Counted from the first letter of the stretch, positions 12,715-23,249 are shown. The stretch is DNA of 64,000 nucleotides from Pyricularia pennisetigena (GCF_004337985.1 NC_043740.1:1281080-1345079); one strand, 5' to 3'. The notes: a model not told the origin generated them from the sequence alone. Made by a program: numbers and translations.

Positions 12715-13434
12715 TCAAGCATCAGAGAGCTTGCCACAGCCGTCACCACACTCCCCAAGAGGCGCCGACTCCCGCCGCTCGACCTGGCCCTTTCCCCTGG
12801 CCAGCTCAGCTCTGAGCAGCGAGATCTCGGCCGCCTGGCGACGTATGGTGCTGCGGTAGGCGACGCAGATGCCGCGGGCGTGCTCCCTCCAGTCGCGGAC
12901 GAGCGCGGCCCTCCCGTGTGAAACGGCCCTGTGCTCGCGCAGCTGCCACGACAGGTCCCTCTCCTCGCGGCGCTGCCTGGCCAGCAGGCCCTGCATGTCC
13001 TCGATGGCGCGCTTCATCGCCTCCATCTCGCCGTGCTGCCAGCCCACCATCTCCTGCAGCGATGCCAGCTCGGCCGAGCGGAGGTGGTCGTCGCTGTGCT
13101 CGTGGCTGGTCCCGCGTCGCTGTGTGGTTTCGCCGCCCGGGCTGCCGTTGCGCCAGGATGGGTCGCTGGCTGTCATGTGGTTTTCCGCGGGTTTGTCGTC
13201 GCTGTTGGGCTCCGAGTTGAGCTTGGTCGGCTGGAGGATCTGGGGTCCGCGGGGATTCAGTGATGATGATGTAGATGATGTAGGAACTCGGCCCTTCGGT
13301 CTGCTGCTGCTGCTGCTGCTTGAATGCCAGCCGTTGAAGCTGCGTACGCCTTTGCTCGAGTAGAGGTTTTGTGCAGCCTCTGCAGGAAAAGATGGGTTGC
13401 CATCCGATGGTCTATTTGAATATGAACTGTCCAT
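12715..13434 (-). CDS. hypothetical coiled-coil protein
   Basis: A single-exon frame of 239 residues starts at the first real ATG (13434); the frame continues 16 codons upstream but only with a non-ATG start. The N-terminal half is low-complexity Ser, Pro and Asn, including a run of eight Ser ([12 protein letters not shown]) coded by a CTG-type microsatellite on the plus strand near 13305. From about residue 115 to 220 it becomes charged and helical, with heptad-like Leu, Met and Ala spacing and many Arg, Glu and Gln, consistent with a coiled coil. There is no signal peptide, membrane span or catalytic motif. Codon use is GC-rich in the helical half, which favours a real gene. I do not recognise the family. 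It may be a lineage-restricted protein. Confidence 0.6.
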   Translation of the reverse strand: MDSSYSNRPSDGNPSFPAEAAQNLYSSKGVRSFNGWHSSSSSSSRPKGRVPTSSTSSSLNPRGPQILQPTKLNSEPNSDDKPAENHMTASDPSWRNGSPGGETTQRRGTSHEHSDDHLRSAELASLQEMVGWQHGEMEAMKRAIEDMQGLLARQRREERDLSWQLREHRAVSHGRAALVRDWREHARGICVAYRSTIRRQAAEISLLRAELARGKGQVERRESAPLGECGDGCGKLSDA

Positions 13435-14398
13435 GCTGTGTGTGATAGCGTTCGTCCGTGTAGTAGCGTTTATTCTTGGCAAATCAAGTTGCTATGCTCT
13501 TTAAAGAATAACTTGTTTGCTCGTATGGATGCTTTCTATTTGAAATCGAGGCCCTGCCTTGGGTACCTGAAGTGAGCCCGAGGTGAAGCGAGGTGGACAG
13601 GGCAAATTTCTCGAGGCGGCAAACGGTCATTGAATTTTGAGTCGGAAATTCCCTCTCTCAAAGGCCTTTTTCTTTCCGTAAAAAGTCCCGCATGTATCTT
13701 TTTGACTTGAAACGTGGTATTTTATGGCCTCGTCCTTGGATGTTGTAGACATTGCAGCCCGCTTTAGTCCAATCCAGCACCCAGATTACATCCACACAGT
13801 CCAAGGCCAGAAATGCTAGACTTCCTCACCCTGTGAAGTTATTCACCCTAAAAGTCCGCCCGAAAGGCCCCAGATGCACCAGCATCTACTGCAAGCTCTA
13901 TTTGCTCGCGCCCCTTACCCAACATGGAGTTAGTAATACTATTATGTATGAATGTTCGATCCCGTCAGATAAAACAAACTCATTGGTGCGGACATCTTCC
14001 ACAAGCGGCAGCGTCCAGCGGAAGTGGTTGGGGGCCAACCAAAAGCCTCGCAACCTCAGATTCTGGACTGTTGTCAAGTGCCATATACTGGAGTTTTATG
14101 TCCCCTCTCTATCCCTCCATAATGACAATGCTGATAGACCCTATAGACTATGCATGTCAAGATACTGGATCTGTTAGATTGGAGACACAAGGACTGATTT
14201 TCGGCGACCTTCATTCTGGCTATTCCGGCCAAGGTGGCGGTTTGATGTACTGTAGTTTGATTTTCCACCTGATTAAGAATCTTGAAAAACTGGGACTGAC
14301 CCGCTGTCAAAAAAACAGGGGTATATGACAGTCTTTATACCAAAGGTCCAACATATTTTACGGCTCATGAGCCATGTTTGATGTTTCCAAAATCCTTT
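13435..14398. other. intergenic, moderately AT-rich
   Basis: Open frames at 13752-14328 and 14074-14310 have no domain, signal peptide or conserved look. Nothing is supported beyond the promoter of the coiled-coil gene on the right of its ATG and the 3' region of the small secreted protein gene. Confidence 0.5.
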
Positions 14399-14746
14399 TT
14401 ACATAATCGGCCTTTGCCCCTTTTTTCCCTTCCCATCACCTACAGGCTTGTGACCGTTCGGCTTTTCCTTGTTGGCCTCAGCGGCTATAATTTGAAGGCC
14501 CTGAGGGCGTGGAGTGTTGTCTTCAAAAACAATGGAACAATCCTCGCCAAGGTGGAAATTGACTATGGCTCCATCGACCGGGACACTAAACTGATGGCCT
14601 TTCTTATATTCGTCGTTAAGTAAATGTTGGCCCTCGTAAATCACCAAGAGTAAGCAAGCGAGACTAGGCGAAATCTTCTTCGGCGCTGCGTTGATAGCTC
14701 GTGGTGCTACTAGGACGATGAAAGTGAAAGCCTTTCCAAGTTGCAT
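14399..14746 (-). CDS. small secreted protein, candidate MAX-like effector
   Basis: A 115-residue, single-exon frame. Residues 1-20 look like a signal peptide: Met-Gln-Leu, one Lys, a hydrophobic core FTFIVLVA, then AINA before APKK. The mature protein is about 95 residues with exactly two cysteines, Cys31 and Cys70, 39 residues apart. Cys31 sits in a hydrophobic strand followed by YEG; further strand-like stretches alternate with Gly/Asp turns, and Cys70 begins another strand (CSIVF). This order resembles the MAX effector fold of blast fungi, a six-strand sandwich tied by one disulfide between the first strand and the region before the fifth. The C-terminal 25 residues are Lys- and Gly-rich and probably disordered. 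Secretion is a sequence-based prediction; MAX membership is an inference from layout. It lies in gene-poor DNA 2 kb from another secreted candidate. Confidence 0.6.
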   Translation of the reverse strand: MQLGKAFTFIVLVAPRAINAAPKKISPSLACLLLVIYEGQHLLNDEYKKGHQFSVPVDGAIVNFHLGEDCSIVFEDNTPRPQGLQIIAAEANKEKPNGHKPVGDGKGKKGQRPIM

Positions 14747-15012
14747 GATTCTTCTATAGAAGATAAAATTCGAAGATGGAGGAGGTTATGAAGTAGGTAA
14801 TTTGTGGATTGAAATAGAGTACAAGAGGACGGAATGCAATTTCGAGTGTAGATGAGTCGAATTAGTTGCAGAAGTGAAAACTTTTGTAGAAGTGTCGATT
14901 TTTAAAGAGTGAATAGTCGGTCGTTGTCTTCGGTCCACCGAGGACCCTTTTTGCCGCCTTTATGAGGTGCAACGACGTACCGAGGCGAAACCGACAAAGT
15001 GACCGAAAATAG

Positions 15013-15044
<32 letters not shown>

Positions 15045-16737
15045 TACCAGCATCAAGGCCCTCCAAAATCATTTTCGTTGGAAGCAATATATTATGATTT
15101 TCTGGGAATTGGAAATTTAATCAGCAACCCGCCGGAAAAACACCAGCACTACTGCCGGGCATAGCCGATGCGACCCAAGCTCGAATGCATAGTGGACTTG
15201 AAGATGGCACCCAGGCTGGGCACCGGATCGAGGGTGACTTTCGACTCGCGTCACTTCCGTGGCATAGCTGTCGCGTAAACATAAGGACATCAAGTATCTA
15301 TTAATAGGGGTCAAGAGTCGGTCAAATGGGGCTATATTAAGCAGCATGTTGTTTGCTGTAGCTGGGGAAAATTCCGACCAGGAGGTTCCTGTCCCAGACT
15401 TGATCAACTTTTTGGATATCCATCAAGCCTCAAGGAATGTGACCGACATGGACTAGACCAGAAGCCAACTGCTTGGCTGTCATGATGAGCACTCTCACAA
15501 GTTTAAATTTATATCCAATCAATACGGGATAGCCCCCGTTGGGCTTGACGCTGCCCAAAGTTTTTTTTTTCTCTGGGATCTCCCGTCCAAGGGATACGTA
15601 TACATTTAATTGTATCCAATCTGTCATAAATTTGACTTTTTCAACACAAAAATTTCTCGCTAATAAACAAAACACTCGCATCTGGAAACTTGAAGGTTGA
15701 GTAGAATAATACCATGTGTTGCTCTTAACAGATAGCGAACAAATGATTATAGGATAACATAATTGAGGTTTGAACAAGTTGTATAAAACTGACCAAGGTC
15801 GATAATATCAACAGAATATGGATAGAAATTTGCAGATTAATACGGTGCGATCAAGGCTACCGTATATTTCCGGGATTTGAATATAATATGTTAAAAAGGG
15901 GTATCAGCAGTCGGACTTTTGTTGGGAAGCCTTGTCCACTTTTGGATTACACTGTCTACAGTAGAGTCTAGACTAGTGAGTCAACCCGATTTTATTTCCC
16001 CAACCCGGACCAACAATGCCCAAATAGAAACACATGCCTAAATGCTTGTTTGACGATTAACCGCTCAATTGATTCCCCTTGAAGCAGGCACACTCATTTT
16101 CGAAAGAGAAGCCTTTTATTAGTGCATACTCGTTAAAGATGAAGGCTTTGTCATGCTGCTACCAAGACCGTCTTCAAAAGCCCCAAGTGGATAATCGGAG
16201 GCCCAGAGTTATCTTTATGCTCAAGATACTTTGTCATCCATCATTAAAGGGGGGAGGATCTCCCAAAGAAATAGCATTCATGGCAATGGACGTTGACACA
16301 CAATTGCTTGTGATTAACCCAAACAAAACCGGTCGGCAAAAGAACCGCGTGTCCCAATGAGCCCACGACGACGGTGAGAGTACAGTATAAAGTATAAACT
16401 ACATTGGACTGAGCTCCGGTATGGAGCGACGTCGTGGCTAATCTATATACAGAGTGTTTTGAATTTTTACCTCGGTGACACTGGAACCAATCCTTCATGA
16501 AGGCGCTCTAACAGAATCAACAAGGCTGTGAGGATAACTGATATCTCTCCCCGTTGACAAACACTTATCAACGCAAGTGGCCTCGCGACAAGGAATCGAC
16601 TAGACTGAAGTAAAAGCCTTGTGTCACTGGTAGTGATACTTGCCCTGTATTACCGCTTTCGTAACCTTGTCCCTGAGATTGAACGGTCAATATCGAGAGC
16701 CTGTTCATCAAGTTTCAACCCCCTTTGTGCGACGGGT
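14747..16737. other. gene-poor, AT-rich intergenic region
   Basis: This contains the promoter of the small secreted protein gene, a 29-base A run at 15013-15041, a CTAGACTAG motif at 15968-15976 and a clearly AT-rich part at about 15430-16080. A 115-codon minus frame at 15430-15777 and frames at 16079-16360 (+) and 16244-16498 (-) are open but have no domain or clear signal peptide, so I do not call them genes. Confidence 0.5.
15013..15041. repeat. poly(A) tract, 29 bases
   Basis: An uninterrupted A run about 270 bases upstream of the start of the small secreted protein gene. No flanking duplication is visible, so a retroposed tail is not established. Confidence 0.95.
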
Positions 16738-17145
16738 TCATTGTGTCGGTGTGCCTTGTACCTCATGCCCACGCAGCTTTTTATGACGTTCAAGCGCCTC
16801 TTCATGAGCAAATATTGCGTCGCATTGCGGATGCGGACAGGTAAGCGTACGCGGCCGCGGAACAAGATAGACCCTTCTCTCACCCCGCGGCTTGTACTTG
16901 CGGCGCCGTGAATGGCCAGCCTCGCCGGGCCGTGACTTGGAGCCTTTTCCAGGCCGCTGCTCGTGATTGTTGCCCCATGCCTGGAGCCCAGCGCTTGCAG
17001 CAGCACCTTTGATTTCGTGAGCGGCAACAAGGCCGTCTTGCTGATCAAACTCGTGGCGTTGGATCCCGGAGTCGCTCGCAGCAGGGGCAGCGAGGGCACC
17101 GATGGTGAAAAGAGCCATGATCCGGACAGTATTGGATATGTGCAT
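16738..17145 (-). CDS. secreted C2H2 zinc-finger protein, candidate nuclear effector
   Basis: A 135-residue single-exon protein. Residues 1-19 form a signal peptide (hydrophobic IMALFTIGALA, then APAA). Residues about 79-91 are strongly basic (SRRRKYKPRGERR) and resemble a nuclear localisation signal. Residues 103-127 form one C2H2 zinc finger: Cys103, Cys108, His121 and His127, spacing 4-12-5. There is no other domain. A signal peptide combined with a basic stretch and a single zinc finger matches the design of secreted, host-nucleus-targeted zinc-finger effectors described in the rice blast fungus (the HTR type); membership in that family is inferred, not tested. A longer overlapping frame (16650-17291) runs through the same DNA but lacks these features and is a shadow. 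The upstream sequence has AT-rich runs at 17190-17215. Confidence 0.72.
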   Translation of the reverse strand: MHISNTVRIMALFTIGALAAPAASDSGIQRHEFDQQDGLVAAHEIKGAAASAGLQAWGNNHEQRPGKGSKSRPGEAGHSRRRKYKPRGERRVYLVPRPRTLTCPHPQCDAIFAHEEALERHKKLRGHEVQGTPTQ

Positions 17146-18264
17146 GTTGATTGTTGACTATCAAGCCATAATAGACAGGAAGGGAGATAATAATAAAAAA
17201 GAAAAGAAAAAAAAAAGGTGTATAATACGGGTGTTAAGCAAGAAGAGACGAGATCCACAGGAGAAAAGATCGGAAACACAAGGCTGAACAAGGGAAATAG
17301 AAACTGACCAGTAATTCACAAGAGATCAAACAAGACCTTATATAGTATTATAGCTACCCTGGTGCCTTAATACAGGTCGCGATCCCATCATTCAAGTATT
17401 GAGAGCATGTGCTATCCACATACGCATCCTCACCTGATTGGACACAAAGAAAAAAAAAAAAAAAGAAAAAAGAAATCTAAGGATGACGGCCTAAAAAAAA
17501 ACAATCAACAACTCCACAATCTGCCCGACTGTCCCGTTATGTCTTTGGCGTATGGTAAATTCGGGAAGGTGCTTCCTCTGCGACGCCGTACCTTTCCGTG
17601 GCTGGTGGTAGCTACTAGCCGACACTGGTCTCCAGGCCCACTCAAGCATACATGACATGTTCTGGGGGCGGATTTACACCATCTTGGCCGGCATAGCCGA
17701 GCACGGTAGCCTTGCACTGCATTTAGGCTGTACCTTGCTGTCATATTTTAACTTGGAAATGTGCGTAAAATAGCAAAAGTTTCAAATTTTTTCAGTGCCA
17801 GATTTGTCTAGTCTTTGCGTGTTTTCCTCACCCCTTGACGAAGACATTGAATGGGTATGCCCAACGGTTTGTTTTGTGTTGGTGGGCTTGTATCTAGTCA
17901 TCTGTTTCAAGTAAGAAGAAGAAAAAGAAAGAAAAAGAAAACAGAGCATGGGACCGATGTACAAGTCACAATCTATTAGATCTCATAGAGTCCAACACCT
18001 CATCATTCTTGGCAAGATGGGAAACTCATACTCGATGTCTAATCTGTGTGGCAGGCGGGCAACCAGCTACGTTACAACATGATTTTGTCTGTACATTCCC
18101 CAAGGCGAAAACCCCTCTCAAAGTTAGCGTAGACACCTCCTACCTTTTGACTGACAGTGCCCAACCACGCTTTTATCCATTGTAGCTCTCTAAGCAACCA
18201 GAAAAAAAAATAATAGTAAAAGGATCTTCATCTCGGCAGAAGAAGAAAAAAACACTCCCCAAAC
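17146..18264. other. intergenic region between secreted protein gene and SDR gene
   Basis: This holds the promoter of the secreted zinc-finger gene and the 3' space of the SDR gene, both on the minus strand. A-rich patches occur at 17190-17215, 17450-17475 and 17915-17942. No coding frame is supported. Confidence 0.6.
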
Positions 18265-19244
18265 TCAAGAACTCATCCACATGCCACCGCTAGCACCAAC
18301 CAGAGACCCCGTCATCCACCCCGACTCGGGACTGCAGATCATGCCCACGACCCCCGCAATCTCCTCCGGGTAGGCCGCACGCCCGCCGTAGCTCTCGGCA
18401 AAGGTCCTCTGCAGCTCGCTGTCCCCCTCGCGGGCGGGACACAGCGGCGTGACGGGGTAGAAGCTCGAAATGGCGAGCTTTGCCTCGTGCGGGGCGGCGG
18501 CCAGCATGTCGGTCATGGTGGAGCCGACGCCGACGGCGTTGACGGTGCAGCTCTCGGCCAGCTCGCGGGCCCAGGTGCGCGTCATGGCCTCGAGTGCGCC
18601 CTTGGCGCCTCCGTACAGCGTCAGCCCCGCCATGCCGACCTTGGACCCGACCGAGGAGAGGTTCACGATGCGCCCGGAGCGGTCCGTGGGCAGGAACGGG
18701 CGGCAGGCCTGCGTCAGCAGGATCGGGCCCAGCACGTTGGAGGCGTAGACGGCGTGGAAGTCGTCCGTGGTCACGTCGTCGAGCAGCGCCGCGTGGAAGA
18801 GCGCGGCGCTGTGCACGAGAATGTCGATCTGCAGCGCCCCCGTCTTGGGGTTCCTGGGCAGGGAGGCCTGCGAGTGGGCCACGATGGTCGCGCAGCCCTC
18901 CTTGGTCCTGACGTCGGCTCGCACCGACGTGGCGGTCACCGAGTGCGTTGCAGAGAGCTCCTTGGCGAGCGAGGCGGCCTTTTCGTCGGAGCTCTCCGAG
19001 AGGTAGATGATGCAGATGTTGGCTCCTTTGGAGGCCAGGTTGCGGGCAATTGCTTCGCCGATGCCTGTGGATGGTTGCATATCAGATGTGCTGTTTGTTC
19101 TTGTGCAGAAGAGAGAAAAANNAAAAAAAAAAAAAAAAAAAACCGTCATCCGGTATACGTTTGCCTACTTCTGGCAGAGCCCGTGATGAGTGCGTTTCGG
19201 CCCTCGTGGACTCGAGAGGTTATCTGGACGTTGTTGGATGACAT
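18265..19244 (-). CDS. short-chain dehydrogenase/reductase
   Basis: An NAD(P)-dependent oxidoreductase of the classical SDR family, 291 residues from two exons: 19244-19169 and 19064-18265. The first exon gives RNALITGSAR and joins the second to make the nucleotide-binding motif TGSARSIG, where the usual Gly before Ile is Ser. Further landmarks are a short acidic loop after the second strand, VHSAAL in place of NNAG, a catalytic Ser in NLSSVGSK, and the YGGAK catalytic Tyr/Lys pair (YxxxK). The C-terminal part (SGWMTGSLVGASGG) is typical of the family. The 104-base intron contains a long A run on the plus strand and a two-base gap (19121-19122), so its exact length is uncertain. It is probably cytosolic; the substrate cannot be read from sequence. 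Confidence 0.92.
19121..19122. other. two-base assembly gap in a homopolymer
   Basis: Two N in an A-rich run inside the SDR intron, most likely a polishing failure at the homopolymer. Confidence 0.95.
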
Positions 19245-20847
19245 TCTTGGATCTATTCCCTTGTTGCTTGGTTTCATAAGTCTTTGTCTGTTTTGGCGGG
19301 GCTGCTTTAATGACGGTGAGGAACAAAGGAACTCGAAAAGACACCAAAGGCCAAACAAAGGATAGACTAGCACACTGAAAAAGAAATACCCCTCATCACT
19401 TGAACCGGAAAGACCGGTATCTCGATAGGAAGAGTGGCGCTCCAGGGCTCAAACTGTGGAGATTCTTGGAGCCGCACTTTGTTGTTTTCGGTTCTACACG
19501 CAGCATCTCAAGGAGACTAACCGACTTGAACGAGATACCCCATATTTTTTTTCTAGGGCTTGGAAAGCTTGGGAAGATGATATCTGTCTGTTTCCTCTTG
19601 GTGGAGACCGACAAAAAAAGATTGGCTTAGCTGACCGACCTTATCTACAGCCTACTATCTTGGATCAAAACTTGAGGAAATCCAGGAGCGAGTATGAAAG
19701 GTCGCAATTGGCTAAGTTAACTCATTCGTAGGCTGCCTTCGCGCCATATATCGAACACGATCCAAATTACGTTTATTCTTTACCGTCAAAATGATACCGC
19801 AAATATGCCATGCAAGACACCGAGCGGGCTTTCTTGTGTCTCTGATCTTTGTGAGGTTTTCTTTGAAAAGGTACAAAATATGATTAACTTTGCAGTTCAA
19901 GTGACTAGCTGCCGACAACGCCTTTGTGCGCTTTTTCAATTCCTCCCTTTGTCTACTGGTAGCAGTATATTCAAAGATCAGCGTAGAAACATGAGTGGAT
20001 CAACATTTCAGAGAAGAAGTATAAGTGCTCTTTAGAGGCTATGATGAATAATATCGACAAGGGATGGCTTTGCTGTTTGAATAAAGCACGGATAGGTGAG
20101 CCAGCACAAGGAAAATCATAAGGAGCAAGGACGTCAGAGATCCTGGCTGCTTTGTTTCGATATCTCATGATTTATAAGAGTGTCATATTCCAAGCTTTAC
20201 TCGACTTGTTGATATCAAAGCTCGATTGGTATTTGTCCAGAACGCAGTCTCTTCTCTGGTCTGCCTGCCCACTGTGTCCCTGGTCAGCTCGCGAGACATT
20301 CTTGTTTGATTGTTATTGTACTTGCGTGATATCTGGAATCTGGATACGCCTTGGTCCCTGCCTGTGGTTGCCACCACAGTAGTCCTGGTTACTGGGCATC
20401 TTCCTTTGGTCTCCATGGTGATTATGCCCGGAGCCACTCTTCAATAGAGCTGCTTGTGTAACAATGACCACGTCACAAGGTGAGTCGGTGCTGAGGAAAG
20501 GTCCACTCCCTGGATTTCCATCTGATGTTTGCTTTGAGCTATGAAGCAAAAGTCTCTTCTTTCGCGTCTTCTCCACTTCTTGGTCACGTCGACGTGTTGA
20601 CGCTGTAAATAAACAGCAGCCCGGGACCACACGTCTGCTCGGCGGTTTATTTAAAGACAGCCACTTCTCTTCATCCTTTGCAGTTGATCCGGGCCTTTCC
20701 TCTCAACCTTTTGGTCAGATCAAAGAGCGACAGTAGCTCCCACTCCGAGACAATTCATTCTTTTCAATCTCATAACATAGACGGCAACAATCACCGCCTC
20801 AAGCAACTGTCCCTCGTCAGATTAAAAACAAATTAGCAGTACAAAAA
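19245..20847. other. divergent intergenic region
   Basis: This is shared upstream space of the SDR gene (-) and the coiled-coil gene (+). Short frames on both strands lack any recognisable domain. The DNA before 20848 is pyrimidine-rich (20690-20830), as in fungal promoters and leaders. Confidence 0.6.
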
Positions 20848-21804
20848 ATGCCATCCGCTCAATCCAAGGCTAGAGAGGTGAGTTCAGTTCCCACTCATCC
20901 CTTCCATCCATGATCCATCCACACACACTCACCTCCTCTCTGCCCCTCGGATGAATGTAACCATTTGAAACCCATAAACAACCAACTGACAGATCCCTCG
21001 ACACAGCCTACCCGAGATGAGCTCCACGACAGCCTTGAGCGCATGACTTATGAGCGTGACCTCCTCCGAGAGCAGCTCACGCTCCTGGAGAAGGCAGCTC
21101 ACGAGCGGCAGATCCGCGACAGCAAGAACCTCGAGTGGACCCAGAACCACCGCGACAGCCTCTTGACCGGCTTCCAGCGAGTGAAAGCTGAAAACGAGAC
21201 TCTCACGCGCGCCGCGGGCGTCGCTGCCCGGAACAACGAGCAGCTGAGGGCCAAGCTCCACGAGGAGGAGGGTCGCCACCCCGCCCGCTGCGACAAGGTC
21301 AAGGAAGGCATGTGGAACGACAACTGGAGGCTGCAAAGCACAGTGTACAACCTCTCGGACAAGAACGATGACCTGCAGAAGCTCTTGGCCAATCTCGAGA
21401 CCAAGAACAAGCAGCTGGAGAAGCGCGCCTCCCGCCTCGCCGGCGAGAGGGACGACCTCACCCGCAAGGTCGATGACCTCAGCCACGAGCTCCAGGAGGC
21501 CAGCCGTGGCTACTATGTCGAGGTCGCCGAGCTCCAGCGTGGAGGCTGGCCATTCGACGACCTCGTCAACGAGAACAACAAGCTCCGTGATCTGTTGAAG
21601 GTCGAGGAGAAGGCTCACAAGAAGACCAAGGCGGAGGTCAACGAGCTCAAGAATGTTCGCATCAAGAAACTTGAGGAGCGAATCAATGAGGTCCAGCAGA
21701 TTAGGGACTACCTTCAGGACGAACTGGAAGATTCGCAGAAGGACCGTCGCTACCTCATCCACGAGATAAAGCGTATGGAGATTGGTAGAATTCTGCATTT
21801 TTGA
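20848..21804 (+). CDS. coiled-coil protein of unknown function
   Basis: Two exons, 20848-20877 and 21007-21804, give 275 residues. The first exon has only ten codons (MPSAQSKARE) and ends in a strong GAG|GTGAGT donor; the acceptor at 21006 keeps the frame (PTRDELHDSLERM). Starting instead at the ATG in the intron region (20965) would give 279 residues but would read through the donor-acceptor pair. Almost the whole protein is a highly charged helix rich in Glu, Lys, Arg and Leu with regular Leu and Ile spacing, a long coiled coil broken near RGGWPFDDLVNEN at about residue 190. There is no signal peptide, membrane span or enzyme motif. It may be a scaffold or cytoskeletal adaptor, but that is only a guess. 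Codon use is strongly biased to C/G third positions, supporting real expression. Confidence 0.75.
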
Positions 21805-22280
21805 TGTTGGGTGTTTTCACGAGCAAGATGACCTAGGGAAAGGATAGCGGGGAACTTGTATTATGATGCGGGGGGATAAATATGTTAGAGGTCTAAAGAA
21901 CCTCTCAGAGTCCCCCGAGACTCTCTCACAGCTGCGCTTTGTGAGGGCATTTTTTCTCAAGTGGTAGTTCAGCTGATGTGGGAAACAGATACTTGAGAAG
22001 TTGGGGAGCACAGAACATTTGAAATCATGTCGGAGTTTGGGGCAACATGAAATAGAATTATTGGCAAGCATACAGTCAATCTAGTAGTTGGACGAGCCAC
22101 TTTTACTCTGCAGTGACGAAGTGGCCCAGTTAGCTAGTCGTCAATGATCTGTCAAGCCTGGAGGTTGGGATGGGCTAAACAAAACAAAATCCGTAAACCA
22201 GAATCGGAGTTGCTTCTGCAGATCTCATCTTAAATCATGTATTGAACAAGCAAACTACGATGCTAGTACATGCTACAATT
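21805..22280. other. convergent intergenic region
   Basis: 3' space between the coiled-coil gene (+) and the PAN-like gene (-). Nothing else is seen. Confidence 0.6.
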
Positions 22281-23249
22281 CTACGCTTCTTCATCGAGCC
22301 TCAACTCAAGATCAGCGCTAAACACATTTATCCCGTTTCCGACTCCCGGGTTGCTCGGGTGCCTCGTCGAGTTCTTCAAAAAGCAATTGCCGCCCTGGCG
22401 CGCAACAGAGGGCAGGTTGATATCCATCGTATAGACGGCCGACCGGCACACCAAGTGACTCGGCAGGCCTTTCAAGAGTTTGTTGTGGCTGGCACAAGCA
22501 TCAAAGCAGTCTTGCCACCTGTATGCCATGATCGCCGTGATGTCTTCTATCACGTTCCCGTCCGTCCCCATGCCGAAGTTGTTGATCTCGCACTGCAGAC
22601 TGAACAATCGATCGTCAAAGCTCCTGAAGCTGTGCTGGTGCATACCAGGACACGGCATCGAGAGGCTCTCGATGTCGCTTCGCGGAGGTGCCGCATAATT
22701 CACGAGACGTGCTGTGGGCGCCGTGGTTGGCGATGCCGCTGATGGTGTGATGGGATCTTTTGTCGTAGACGGCGGGGTTGGTGACGCTGCTGCTGGTGGT
22801 GTGTTGACAGATGCATCTTTTGCCGCGGGCGAGTCTGAGAGAGGAGGTCTGGTCCCCAATAGAATTGTTCTTAGTGACTGTTATGACACCCAGAGATTAT
22901 AGAATAGGAACACTTCAACATAATAAAAAAAAAAAAAAAGCACTCACCGATTGACAAGCATGGAACCCAGCACCCCTCCTACAATGGAGCCGCCAATAAC
23001 AGCCCCGAGCAAGACGGCCAGCATTCCAAATGCCCAAGTAGGTATAGCGAACGGTAAATCTGACTTGCGCGTATGGTTGAGGTCATGGCTGGACGACGTT
23101 ATAGTGTTTGCAGACTTGGGATTTGAGGAGATCACGGGTGGCTGCATATGCCACGGGTCATAGGCAGGATACTTGAAGCTGTCCTGTGCCTCAGCCGCAT
23201 ACTCCAAGCCGTGTGCTATCACCAGTTGCGGGCCATCTTGTCTGCTCAT
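22281..23249 (-). CDS. single-pass membrane protein with extracellular PAN/Apple-like domain
   Basis: Two exons, 23249-22948 and 22869-22281, give 296 residues. There is no N-terminal signal peptide. Residues about 68-100 form one membrane span rich in small residues (AVLLGAVIGGSIVGGVLG), like the Gly-xxx-Gly spans of fungal surface proteins. A Ser/Thr/Pro/Ala linker of about 50 residues follows, then a Cys-bearing domain with the PAN/Apple-like pattern: Cys near SLQCEI, WQDCFDACA, HLVCRSAVY and GNCFLK. The likely topology is a cytoplasmic N-terminus (about 65 residues) with the C-terminal domain outside the cell or in the secretory lumen. The donor is CG|GTGAGT; the acceptor (AAG) is the one that keeps both frames open. 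This architecture is common in filamentous ascomycetes. Ligand and function are unknown. Confidence 0.78.

Noticed and set aside
16650..17291. 213-codon minus frame overlapping the secreted zinc-finger gene
   Set aside because: Different frame, no signal peptide or finger, and it begins in AT-rich non-coding sequence.
18487..19365. 292-codon plus-strand frame over the SDR gene
   Set aside because: Antisense shadow of GC-rich coding sequence; it runs through the assembly gap and a homopolymer.
20929..21798. 289-codon Leu/Val-rich minus frame opposite the coiled-coil gene
   Set aside because: The mirror image of Glu/Lys/Gln codons read backwards as Leu/Val/Phe; the plus-strand frame has the better codon bias and a spliced start.
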